The position numbers and the translations under genes are program-made. From Caryophanales bacterium (GTDB lineage Bacteria > Bacillota > Bacilli > CAJFEE01): DNA of 64,000 nucleotides. This document shows, piece after piece, positions 27,205 through 34,728 of the stretch (positions within the stretch are counted from its first letter, which is position 1; every line of letters starts with the position of its first letter). The notes beneath the pieces are model-generated. The model did not search any database and was not told where the DNA came from. It was given only the letters and a program-made list of their open reading frames with translations. Location of the stretch: the NCBI GenBank assembly GCA_029256085.1, contig JAQSYP010000001.1:434001-498000 (forward strand). The letters are read 5' to 3'.

Positions 27205-28797
27205 ATGGATTTTACTAATTTAAGCACTAGGTGTAATAACTTAATTTCTTTTCAAGATAATCTAATTAATTCTGTAAACAGCAAGAACGCAATGATTAAT
27301 TTACATCCCGTCTCAAAATTAAATAAATCTATTAAGGATGTTTCTGGAGAATACTGTAACTACGATGGGGAGATAGTAGAAAGTTATAGTGAACTTACAA
27401 AACTACTTGAAGATTATAAGAACTATAAAAATATTATTATTAATGGTGGTTATGAAAGTAATCATTACTACGATTGGTTATGTAGATACTATAGTAGTAA
27501 TAAATTAAAAGTAAACGTAGCTGTATTAACTGACCCCATTTCAGTAGCACTTGAATGGAGAGAGATTCCATATTCACTTTCAAGAGCATTGACCTCACTA
27601 TCAAGCTTGCTCTCTAAGGTAAAAATTAAAGGTGACAACACGAAAATTATTAAACTAGATGCATCACTCATTTATGATAGTGGTGGCGATGTGGCTACGG
27701 AAATATGTTATATTCTATCATTAGCAAACCAATATATCACGCTTTTAAGAGATAAGGGTCACTTAGTGAATGACATCTTTAATAGTTTTTGCATCCTAAT
27801 AAATTCTGACGAAAAAAGTTTATATAAGATCGAATTATTTCTTGAGTGTTGGAAGAAACTAGAGTACTTTTGGGGGATTAATACTGATACTAATCCACTT
27901 ATTATATTGAAAATGGTTAAAGATAGGATGAAAAGTGAATTTAATAATGAGCGAGAAATAATTGATTGTAGAACTATATCTAAACTAATAAAAAATAATA
28001 TTTACATAAATATTAATGGGCAAAAGCTCAAATGTACGTGTGAGTATAACCACTCAGGGTTAGATCAGAAAAGATTAAACGTAAATAATATTTTTAATCA
28101 ATTTTTAAGTTGGGAAGAAAAAGGAGGTCTTCTTAACATAATAAGAAACGACTTTCTCGCAAATAAAGTTAAGTATACGAGAAATCGGAATATAAAGGAT
28201 GTTTTAAATCAAGATTTGCAAGTTACTCAAAAAGCTATTTCAAATGTAGTCTTAAAGGAAGTGGGGTTTGAGTACTTTTATAATAAATTAACAACCTTGA
28301 TTAGCGAAAAAAATGAATTTATTTACCCTGAAGAAGATATTTATGAGTATTTGAACACTAATATTTATAGAAGACTCTCAAGATTTAGCTTCTTCCATAG
28401 CTTTGATGAGTTTACATTGGATTATTATACAAAAGTTAGGGAAAAATATAATGTTGCTATTATTTATGATGAAAAAGATCCACTAAGTCATCATCAAAGT
28501 TTAATTTTATCAAGGATACAAAAACTGTGCCAAATAGATATAAAGATTTGCAGTATTAATTCGGTAGATTTAAAAGGTTTTAATTACATTTTTGTTTGTA
28601 GTGGCAATAATGAAGTAGATAGCCTAATTGATAATATTTTAGAACTTAACGTACAAGCCCCAATATATTTATACGGGCGCATTGACGATCACGAGGTCTT
28701 TGGAAAAATTGCTAAATATTTTACTGGATATATTTCTGATGATGCTGAAATTGAGGAGTTAGTTGCAGTTTTAAGACTAATTTTTAATATTTATTAA
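27205..28797 (+). CDS. Diverged methylmalonyl-CoA mutase small-subunit-like protein
   Basis: This intact 530-residue frame resembles MutA (over 600 residues) in several ordered blocks: YDSGGDVATEICYILSLANQ at about 157-176 (like the conserved H-aGa-a-qELa-ala block), LFLECWKKLEYFWGI near 211-225 (like fRa-R-LW), FLSWEEKGGLLNIIRNDF followed by KYTRNRNIKDVLNQD near 299-334, and a C-terminal cobalamin-domain-like fold from about 440. The middle block with TS, the DP-N-LR-T pattern and the GGADSI stretch is not recognisable, which explains the shortening. No mutB follows. It starts after TGGGAGG with ATG 27205. Inference: a relic or repurposed MutA; catalytic activity is unlikely. Confidence 0.6.
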   Translation: MDFTNLSTRCNNLISFQDNLINSVNSKNAMINLHPVSKLNKSIKDVSGEYCNYDGEIVESYSELTKLLEDYKNYKNIIINGGYESNHYYDWLCRYYSSNKLKVNVAVLTDPISVALEWREIPYSLSRALTSLSSLLSKVKIKGDNTKIIKLDASLIYDSGGDVATEICYILSLANQYITLLRDKGHLVNDIFNSFCILINSDEKSLYKIELFLECWKKLEYFWGINTDTNPLIILKMVKDRMKSEFNNEREIIDCRTISKLIKNNIYININGQKLKCTCEYNHSGLDQKRLNVNNIFNQFLSWEEKGGLLNIIRNDFLANKVKYTRNRNIKDVLNQDLQVTQKAISNVVLKEVGFEYFYNKLTTLISEKNEFIYPEEDIYEYLNTNIYRRLSRFSFFHSFDEFTLDYYTKVREKYNVAIIYDEKDPLSHHQSLILSRIQKLCQIDIKICSINSVDLKGFNYIFVCSGNNEVDSLIDNILELNVQAPIYLYGRIDDHEVFGKIAKYFTGYISDDAEIEELVAVLRLIFNIY

Positions 28798-28811
28798 TAA
28801 ATCCATATTAT

Positions 28812-28840
28812 TTGTTTATATTATTTAAGGTTGGTATGAT
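28812..28840 (+). promoter_or_regulatory. Sigma A-type promoter of brxB
   Basis: TTGTTT (28812-28817) and TATGAT (28835-28840) are separated by 17 bases and lie about 30 bases before the start codon. Confidence 0.5.
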
Positions 28841-28870
28841 ATTTATATATTAAATCTGGAGGCATGCATA

Positions 28871-29308
28871 ATGAATATTGATTATAATTTCTATATGAAC
28901 GATATTATAGAAACGGCTCGTAGAGAAATTGTAGATTCAGGTTTCAAAGAACTTAGAACTGTTGAAGAAGTAGACAATGAACTATCCCAAAAGGGTACAA
29001 CATTAGTTTTTATTAATTCAGTTTGTGGATGTGCGGGTGGAACTGCTAGACCAGCTGCTGGGGCATCTTTACACTTTGATTATAGACCAGATAATTTAGT
29101 TACCGTTTTTGCAGGTCAAGATAAGGAAGCTACAGCAAGAGCAAGGGAATACTTTGAAGGCTTTAAACCATCGTCTCCATCATTTGCCATACTTAAGGAT
29201 GGAAAGATATTAGGAATGGTTGAGAGAAATGACATCGAAGGATTTTCTACTGTTGAAGTTGTGAATAAATTACAATCACTTTTTGAAAAGTATTGTGATG
29301 AAATTTAA
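28871..29308 (+). CDS. brxB: Bacilliredoxin BrxB-like (YqiW/YphP family)
   Basis: Bacilliredoxins remove bacillithiol from S-bacillithiolated proteins under oxidative stress. The 145-residue protein has the C-G-C active site in [20 protein letters not shown] (about residues 50-69), followed by [19 protein letters not shown] and [14 protein letters not shown], matching YqiW/YphP in length and sequence. It lies next to the bkd region, as in B. subtilis. Confidence 0.93.
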   Translation: MNIDYNFYMNDIIETARREIVDSGFKELRTVEEVDNELSQKGTTLVFINSVCGCAGGTARPAAGASLHFDYRPDNLVTVFAGQDKEATARAREYFEGFKPSSPSFAILKDGKILGMVERNDIEGFSTVEVVNKLQSLFEKYCDEI

Positions 29309-29317
29309 TACATTCTC

Positions 29318-29351
29318 AAGAGCTTCGTATTATTTTTAATACGGAGCTTTT
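29318..29351 (+). terminator. Intrinsic terminator of brxB
   Basis: AGAGCTTCGTATT and AATACGGAGCTTTT pair over 12-13 bp (one G-U pair) with a short loop and a final T run. Confidence 0.75.
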
Positions 29352-29372
29352 CTGTGTAGATTAGGGGGAAAT

Positions 29373-29825
29373 ATGTATATTAATTCAGTAATAAATCAGT
29401 TGAAAATTGCAGTAGATTCTACAGTAATCATGTTTGAAAGAATAGAAGAAAGTAAATTACTTACAAAACCATTAAAGGGCGCTACTTCTGAACTATGTGA
29501 GCATATTTCATTATTAATTGCAGCAGATATTAATATTTTAAATGGTAAAACAGAAACGGAAATGAAAGACTTTTATAATGAAAACAGTGGTAGAAGTTTA
29601 GAAGAAATGAAAGTACAATTACTTACAAGTTTTAAAAATTTAGTGGAAATCTATAGTAACTATACTTCTCAAGAATTATTTGAAATTAAGAAGGCATACT
29701 GGGGAGTTTCTTATAGTAGGTATGAATGGTTATTAGAAATATTAGTTCATTTTTACCATCACCGTGCACAACTACACATGTTAATTAGGGAACAGATTGA
29801 TGGTGGTTTTTCTTTATTTGAATAA
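29373..29825 (+). CDS. DinB family protein
   Basis: The 150-residue helical protein looks like the DinB/YfiT four-helix fold: a first helix with INQLKIAVDSTVIMFERI, a His in SELCEHISLLIAADIN, and the closing helix ILVHFYHHRAQLHMLIRE, where the HHRAQ motif carries metal-ligand histidines typical of the family. Many members are thiol transferases using bacillithiol; placement next to the bacilliredoxin gene is suggestive but not proof. TTAGGGGG precedes the ATG. Confidence 0.75.
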   Translation: MYINSVINQLKIAVDSTVIMFERIEESKLLTKPLKGATSELCEHISLLIAADINILNGKTETEMKDFYNENSGRSLEEMKVQLLTSFKNLVEIYSNYTSQELFEIKKAYWGVSYSRYEWLLEILVHFYHHRAQLHMLIREQIDGGFSLFE

Positions 29826-29880
29826 AACTAGTGGGCTATTCATAAAATTAATTGCCTTTTGGGGGTAGTTAATGTAGCAT

Positions 29881-29906
29881 ATGACTATAAATACAAATTT
29901 AGTCAT
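29881..29906. promoter_or_regulatory. Palindromic candidate operator upstream of the TetR gene
   Basis: ATGACTA (29881-29887) and TAGTCAT (29900-29906) are perfect inverted arms around a 12-base AT-rich centre, 23 bases before the TetR start codon. This is the usual place for an autoregulatory TetR-family operator; there is no direct proof. Confidence 0.4.
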
Positions 29907-29928
29907 GCGTTTTTAATGGAGGTAAAAA

Positions 29929-30519
29929 ATGGCTGTTGCTTTTACTGAAAGAGAGAAAGAAATTATTAAAGATAAACTCAGGGTTTCAGCAATTGAGTGT
30001 TTAAAAATGTACGGTGTAAGAAAAACAACTGTTGATCAATTGACTAAAATGAGTGGTATATCGAAGGGTGCTTTTTATTTGTTTTATCCGTCTAAGGAAG
30101 TATTATTTTTTGATGTGTTAGAAAAATTTCAGGAGGATATCTTTAGTCAATTAATAAACAACTTGAATTCGGATGGTAAAACAAAGCGACAATCATTTAT
30201 TGATGGTGTGTATTATTTATTTGAGAATGTTAGTAACTCATTTATGTTTAAAATTTTTGAGAATAATGAAATGGAATATTTAATTAGGAAACTACCAGTG
30301 GAATTAATAACAGAACATCATTCATTTGATGATATTTTAGTTGTGAAATTATTCGAGTCTCTAGGAGTAAGTAACAGCGATGATATTGAACTTGCATCAG
30401 CTACATTAAGGGCAATTTTCATGACTTCCTTTCATAAACAAGAGATCGGACCACTTTATATGGACGCAATAAAGCTTTTAATTACTGGTGTCGCCGATCA
30501 ATTAATAAAGGAGAATTGA
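29929..30519 (+). CDS. TetR/AcrR family transcriptional regulator
   Basis: The 196-residue protein has an N-terminal helix-turn-helix of TetR type (ECLKMYGVRKTTVDQLTKMSGISKGAFYLFYPSKEVLFFDVL, about residues 24-64) and a divergent helical ligand domain. It overlaps nothing but ends one base before the ABC ATPase start, so it is the first gene of a four-gene operon and probably controls that exporter. ATGGAGG precedes the ATG. Confidence 0.9.
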   Translation: MAVAFTEREKEIIKDKLRVSAIECLKMYGVRKTTVDQLTKMSGISKGAFYLFYPSKEVLFFDVLEKFQEDIFSQLINNLNSDGKTKRQSFIDGVYYLFENVSNSFMFKIFENNEMEYLIRKLPVELITEHHSFDDILVVKLFESLGVSNSDDIELASATLRAIFMTSFHKQEIGPLYMDAIKLLITGVADQLIKEN

Positions 30520-30520
30520 G

Positions 30521-31372
30521 ATGATTGAAATTAATAATCTGTCTTTTAGTTATTCTGACACTAAGTCATTTATAAAAGATATGAACTTTAGTGTTTCTAA
30601 AGGTGAAATCTTTGGGTTTTTAGGTCCTTCAGGTGCAGGGAAAAGTACACTTCAAAAAATATTAACTGGTATCCTAACATCGTATGACGGTAGTGTAAAA
30701 ATTAATAATTTGGAAGTTAAACACCATGACAATTCCTTTTATGAAGATATTGGGATTGATTTTGAATTTCCAAGTCTTTATGCAAAGTTTACTGCAATTG
30801 AGAATTTGAATTTTTTTGGATCTTTATATACTAAAGAACTTATAGAACCTATGATGCTACTAAGAATGGTTGGACTGGAAAATGATGCCAATAAGAGAGT
30901 TTCAGATTTTTCAAAAGGAATGAAGTCTAGACTAAATTTTGTGAAGGCATTAATCCATCAACCTGAGATTTTATTCCTTGATGAGCCAACATCTGGCCTT
31001 GATCCTGTTAATGCTAGGGTTATGAAAAATATAATATTAGATCAAAAAGCTAGTGGAAAAACAATCATCTTAACAACTCATAATATGCATGATGCTGCAG
31101 AACTTTGTGACAGGGTCGCATTTATAGTGGAGGGTGAGATAAAAGCTATCGACACACCTCATAACTTAATAATGAGTAGAGGTGGAACTAAGCTTAAGTA
31201 TAGTTATTTAGAAGGTACTAAAGAAATTCAAAGAACTACAAGTCTATTTGAAACAGCTAGCGATCCTATTTTAAAAAGGATTATAAACGATAATAAGCTT
31301 ACTAGTATTCATTCAAGTGAACCTACTTTAGAAGATATCTTCATTGAAGTCACTGGTAGGTGCTTACAATGA
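30521..31372 (+). CDS. ABC transporter ATP-binding protein (exporter type)
   Basis: This 283-residue ATPase has Walker A GPSGAGKST (about 35-43), a divergent signature VSDFSKGMKSRLNF (SKGMK in place of SGGQ), Walker B ILFLDEPTSGLDP and the switch histidine in LTTHNMHDA. The degenerate signature and the C-terminal domain of about 70 residues are common in drug or antibiotic ABC-2 exporters. Its stop overlaps the ATG of the first permease (ATGA at 31369-31372). Confidence 0.92.
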   Translation: MIEINNLSFSYSDTKSFIKDMNFSVSKGEIFGFLGPSGAGKSTLQKILTGILTSYDGSVKINNLEVKHHDNSFYEDIGIDFEFPSLYAKFTAIENLNFFGSLYTKELIEPMMLLRMVGLENDANKRVSDFSKGMKSRLNFVKALIHQPEILFLDEPTSGLDPVNARVMKNIILDQKASGKTIILTTHNMHDAAELCDRVAFIVEGEIKAIDTPHNLIMSRGGTKLKYSYLEGTKEIQRTTSLFETASDPILKRIINDNKLTSIHSSEPTLEDIFIEVTGRCLQ

Positions 31373-32061
31373 GAATGCTAAACTCTATTAGAAATGATAT
31401 GAAGTTTCAACAGAAATATGGATTCTATATTGTGTATATGATTATTACTTTAAGTTATATAGGTATTTTGTTATTTTTACCGAATTCAATTAGAGATGTA
31501 GTTAAGGGAATAATATTATTTTCTGATCCTGCTGCTTTAGGAATGTTTTTTATGGGAGCTATTATTTTATTTGAAAAGAGCGAAAGAGTACTCGATTCAA
31601 TATTTGTCTCTCCTATAAAGGTTGATGAGTATATACTTTCCAAGGTGTTTTCTTTATCGTTAATTTCTACTACCGTTGGTTTGGCAGTGGTTCTAGCTAC
31701 TAAATTTACTACCGGTAATCTTGTATCACTTATAATTGGTTTAATGTTAGGTTCCATTTTTTTCTCATTAATCGGTTTAATTGTAGCTGTTAGAGTAAAC
31801 TCATTAAACCGTTTCATGTTAGGGATTATACCCCTAGGTACAATTATTTCATTTCCACCATTTCTGTTATTTTTTGATATCAATAATTTTATATTAGAAA
31901 TATTTCCAAGTGTAATTATAATGAAATTGATTTTAGCGGGTGTTGGAATTGTAGAAATAAATTACGTATATTCTGTTGTGCTCATAGGATGGATTTTTAT
32001 TTTCTGGTTGTGGGCAAGACGGAATGTAATTAAAATGATTAAATCATTGAGTGGTATATAG
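31369..32061 (+). CDS. ABC-2 type permease, first subunit
   Basis: The 230-residue protein has six hydrophobic segments, consistent with a half-size ABC-2 permease. The start at 31369 is chosen because it couples to the ATPase stop (ATGA) and has AGGTG upstream. LFEKSERVLDSIFVSPIKVDEYILSKVFSL resembles the first cytoplasmic loop of fluoroquinolone/antibiotic export permeases. The substrate is unknown. It pairs with the next gene as a heteromeric channel. Confidence 0.85.
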   Translation: MRMLNSIRNDMKFQQKYGFYIVYMIITLSYIGILLFLPNSIRDVVKGIILFSDPAALGMFFMGAIILFEKSERVLDSIFVSPIKVDEYILSKVFSLSLISTTVGLAVVLATKFTTGNLVSLIIGLMLGSIFFSLIGLIVAVRVNSLNRFMLGIIPLGTIISFPPFLLFFDINNFILEIFPSVIIMKLILAGVGIVEINYVYSVVLIGWIFIFWLWARRNVIKMIKSLSGI

Positions 32062-32063
32062 AT

Positions 32064-32789
32064 ATGAGGGCGTATGTTGCTTCTTTAAAGTTCGGATATA
32101 GACAAATTACTAGAGACAATATGCTACTTTTAATGATATTTGGCCCTATATTATGTGGAGTTATTTTTAAATATGGTATTCCAATTTTAGAAGAATATAT
32201 AAGTGAACGATATGGTTTAGGTAAAGTGTTAGTTCCTTATTATCTACTTTTTGATACGTTACTGTCATATATTGCACTAAATCTTATTTGTACCGTTTCG
32301 AGTTTTATTATACTTGAAGAACACGATGACGATGTTGCGGCGTATCTTTTTGTAACTCCAATTGGATATAGCGGCTATATTTTTACTCGTATTATTACTC
32401 CAATTATTATTGCCTTTTTCTTGTCACTAGTTGTGATGTTATTTTTTAACTTGTCAGAACTAAGCTTTCCGCTAATCTTAAGTTTAATATTTTTATCTAT
32501 GTTATATAGTGCAGCCGTAACGTTATTCACTGTATCAAAAGCAAAAAATAAAGTGGAAGGTCTTGCATTAACAAAACTTTCTGGAGTAGTGTTTGTTGGG
32601 TTACTTGTACCTTTCTTTGTTAATACAAATATTCAGTTTCTTTTTGGAGTTCTGCCATCATTTTGGCTGGCTAAAGCGTCTGTTTCTTATGGTACCAGCT
32701 TCTTCATACCATCAATTTTATTAGGTGCAATTTGTTCCGCGTTTTGGATTTTAATCTTTTATAATAAATTCAAAAATAAACTATTTTAA
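32064..32789 (+). CDS. ABC-2 type permease, second subunit
   Basis: The 241-residue protein has about six membrane segments and the loop EEHDDDVAAYLFVTPIGYSGYIFTRII, in a position equivalent to the first permease loop. It begins two bases after the first permease stop. Together the operon TetR-ATPase-permease-permease resembles regulated small-molecule exporters of the fluoroquinolone exporter type; this functional class is an inference from architecture. Confidence 0.85.
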   Translation: MRAYVASLKFGYRQITRDNMLLLMIFGPILCGVIFKYGIPILEEYISERYGLGKVLVPYYLLFDTLLSYIALNLICTVSSFIILEEHDDDVAAYLFVTPIGYSGYIFTRIITPIIIAFFLSLVVMLFFNLSELSFPLILSLIFLSMLYSAAVTLFTVSKAKNKVEGLALTKLSGVVFVGLLVPFFVNTNIQFLFGVLPSFWLAKASVSYGTSFFIPSILLGAICSAFWILIFYNKFKNKLF

Positions 32790-32805
32790 ACTATACAGAA
32801 CTAAA

Positions 32806-32838
32806 GATCAGCAATGATAATTACATTGCTGATTTTTT
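32806..32838 (+). terminator. Intrinsic terminator of the TetR-ABC operon
   Basis: ATCAGCAATG and CATTGCTGAT form a perfect 10-bp stem with a seven-base loop, followed by T6. Confidence 0.9.
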
Positions 32839-32845
32839 AGTATAT

Positions 32846-33000
32846 GAGGAAAGTATAAAATTCTAATAATTACACTCGCAGAAACTACTCGCTTTCCGCG
32901 GGCACGGCCTCAACTAATTTTTGCTAGTTTCACTATTAAAAATGGATTTTCGGCTCGTGCTGTTCCCGCTGGAGTCTCGCAGTTTCCAGCTTCGTGTAAT
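32846..33000 (+). repeat. Interspersed quasi-palindromic repeat, family 1, copy 4
   Basis: Family 1 core with an altered apical part (ATTTTTGCTAG ... CTATTAAAAAT). Outer inverted parts are GAAACT on the left and AGTTTC on the right, with TTACAC at the far left against GTGTAA at the far right. The leader GGAAAGTATAAAATTCTAA is shared with the half copy at 7.0 kb. Confidence 0.85.
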
Positions 33001-33020
33001 AAAGTAATATTTTCTTTTTA

Positions 33021-33156
33021 AAGGACTTGGCAATGCCAAGTTTATTTTACTATAACCGGAAAGTATAAACTTCTGCGTAGTTCATACTTTCCTAACGCAT
33101 TAGTGCAACTACGGCTCTGCCGTCGCCCTTAAGGCTCGGCAATCCCCGAGTTTTTC
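33021..33156 (+). repeat. Three-hairpin composite repeat, family 2, copy 1
   Basis: There are three consecutive hairpins: CTTGGCA/TGCCAAG, GGAAAGTAT/ATACTTTCC, and a GC-rich part ending CTCGG/CCGAG plus T5. Between the second and third lies the conserved TGCAACTACGGCTCTGCC. Near-identical copies follow family 1 repeats at 48.6 and 63.3 kb. The end looks like an intrinsic terminator. Confidence 0.8.
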
Positions 33157-33219
33157 TGTGAAAATAAAAAATTGTTGGGCTAAAAGTAGAGGACACTTAA
33201 AAAATCGTCAAACATATTA

Positions 33220-33368
33220 TTGATGTTCAAGAATCTGTGGGAAAAGTATACTTTTTCCCTAGGGGATAGCTGACCAAGCAAGACCCCGCAACGAGTTTGC
33301 GAGTGAGGAGGCTTGCGAAACGCATGCGTTTCGCAGCACCAGGAAAGCGAGCAGATTCAGAACATCAA
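33220..33368. repeat. 149-bp palindromic element with long terminal inverted repeats
   Basis: The ends TTGATGTTCAAGAATCTG (33220-33237) and CAGATTCAGAACATCAA (33352-33368) are inverted copies with one bulge. Inside is a perfect 22-bp palindrome at 33314-33335 (TGCGAAACGCA and its reverse complement). No coding capacity is seen. The right end recurs alone near 44995-45020. Between 33369 and 33503 nothing is recognised except the upstream region of the next gene. Confidence 0.7.
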
Positions 33369-33503
33369 AAAACTAGAAGTAAACCATTTTCATCATGGTT
33401 TGTGATTTATAAATCATGTGTGTTTCTTTACATGATTTTTTAAATGTATTTAATAATAATAATGACATATAATTAATGATTTTAAATCGAAAGAGGTTAC
33501 GAT

Positions 33504-34010
33504 ATGCTTAATAATTTAATACTTTCTATGTTAATATCTTTTTCCTCTGTATGGCCGATTGCGAATTCATATTTTCGAGATGAATTTATTATTATTAATA
33601 AAAAAACTAATGGATTAGTGTTTATTGATGATGGGAAAATTGTTTTTACTAAGACTGTAGCAACTGGAAAAACCTCAGATCTCACACCTGAGGGGGAATT
33701 TTTAGTCACAGTAAAGGCGGTAAATCCCTATGATCGTCGTAGGAATATTGCAGGTGGGGACGTTCTTAATCCTCTAGGGAGTAGATGGATTGGTTTCGAC
33801 GCTCTCAACACCGATGGTCGAATTTATGGAATTCATGGTACTAATGTTCCTTGGTCAATTGGGAGTTATGCGTCTAACGGTTGTATTAGAATGCATAATA
33901 GCGAAGTAGAGGAACTTTATAATATGGTACCAGTCGGCACTAAAGTTATAATCGTAAACACAGATTTGAGTTTTGAAGAAATTGCACAGTATAAAAATTT
34001 AATAAAATAA
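33504..34010 (+). CDS. L,D-transpeptidase (YkuD domain), exported
   Basis: The 168-residue protein starts with a short hydrophobic export signal (LNNLILSMLISFSSVWPIANS) followed by a YkuD catalytic domain. The active-site motif is HGTNVPWSIGSYASNGCIRMHNSEVEELY with catalytic Cys in S-N-G-C-I-R. Family members form 3-3 peptidoglycan cross-links or attach proteins to the wall; no LysM domain is present. GAAAGAGG precedes the ATG. Confidence 0.92.
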   Translation: MLNNLILSMLISFSSVWPIANSYFRDEFIIINKKTNGLVFIDDGKIVFTKTVATGKTSDLTPEGEFLVTVKAVNPYDRRRNIAGGDVLNPLGSRWIGFDALNTDGRIYGIHGTNVPWSIGSYASNGCIRMHNSEVEELYNMVPVGTKVIIVNTDLSFEEIAQYKNLIK

Positions 34011-34043
34011 AAAAAACAAGCGCAAACTTATACGCTTGTTTTT
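34011..34043. terminator. Bidirectional terminator between the L,D-transpeptidase gene and prli42
   Basis: AAAACAAGCG and CGCTTGTTTT form a perfect 10-bp stem, with A-rich sequence before and T-rich sequence after. It serves both convergent genes, and the stop codon of the reverse-strand gene lies in the right arm. Confidence 0.85.
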
Positions 34044-34143
34044 ATTGTAGTACTAAAGATAATCCAGTAAATAATGTTGTTAATAATATTGAGAAAATCA
34101 TTAAATATATAGCTATCTTTTGTTTTGATTTTTTGCGGGCCAT
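34042..34143 (-). CDS. prli42: Stressosome-associated membrane miniprotein Prli42
   Basis: The 33-residue product reads as a basic N-terminus (MARKKSKQKI) and one membrane helix (AIYLMIFSILLTTLFTGLSL). This fits Prli42, a miniprotein first described in Listeria that tethers the stressosome to the membrane, conserved in Firmicutes. A strong ribosome site AAAGGGGGA lies seven bases before the ATG. It is just upstream of and divergent from the epimerase-like and M20 peptidase genes, which I recall as its usual Bacillus neighbourhood. Confidence 0.75.
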   Translation of the reverse strand: MARKKSKQKIAIYLMIFSILLTTLFTGLSLVLQ

Positions 34144-34321
34144 GATTAATCCCCCTTTTTATAGTTAATACTACATCTATATAATTGTGTTTCCATACTT
34201 ATTGTAATACCTTAAATTGTTTAGTACAAGCAGTTTTTTGCGAACAAATTTTAACAAATTCGGTATATTTTATTAACATTATTAATAATATGGAAGATAC
34301 ATTAAACAAAAGGTGAGGTAT

Positions 34322-34582
34322 ATGGGAAAAAGTACTAGTAAAGTTTCTATTTACGTTGATTCGATAGGCGAAGCAAGCTTATATCTTACAAGAACTTATG
34401 GTGCACAACTGATCAAGTTGGAGAGGCTAGTTGATGAGTGTGTTTTAGTCGGACTTGTGAAACTTAACAACCTTGAAATAGAGCTTTTACAATCAACAAA
34501 TAATAGTTCAAGTGTTTCTAATATTTTCGGAGAAGATTTGTCTGATTTATACAGTATTAATCTAAAAAAAATATCTTCATAA
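34322..34582 (+). CDS. Half-length methylmalonyl-CoA epimerase-like (VOC fold) protein
   Basis: The 86-residue product aligns by eye with the N-terminal half of methylmalonyl-CoA epimerase: VSIYVDSIGEASLYLTRTYG corresponds to the HIGIAV-S-EEA-PFY...LG region, and VGLVKLNNLEIELLQST to VAFL-vG--kiELLEP. The first metal-ligand histidine is replaced by serine, and the entire second VOC module is absent. The start is ATG 34322 with AGGTGAGG upstream. In B. subtilis the epimerase gene yqjC and carboxylase gene yqjD precede yqjE; here only this half gene precedes the yqjE homologue. Enzymatic function is doubtful. Confidence 0.6.
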   Translation: MGKSTSKVSIYVDSIGEASLYLTRTYGAQLIKLERLVDECVLVGLVKLNNLEIELLQSTNNSSSVSNIFGEDLSDLYSINLKKISS

Positions 34583-34583
34583 A

Positions 34584-34613
34584 AATAGGAGCTCAAAATA
34601 GCTCCTATTATTT
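34584..34613 (+). terminator. Intrinsic terminator after the epimerase-like gene
   Basis: AATAGGAGCT and AGCTCCTATT form a perfect 10-bp stem around a six-base loop, followed by ATTT. Confidence 0.8.
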
Positions 34614-34728
34614 ATTGACACTGAAAACCAAATATATAGAAAAATAATTAACTGATTTAGTATAATGTGTATTAAATGGTAAAATTATGAAATAACCATC
34701 TTAAACCTTTCTAATTGGAGGAACAAAA

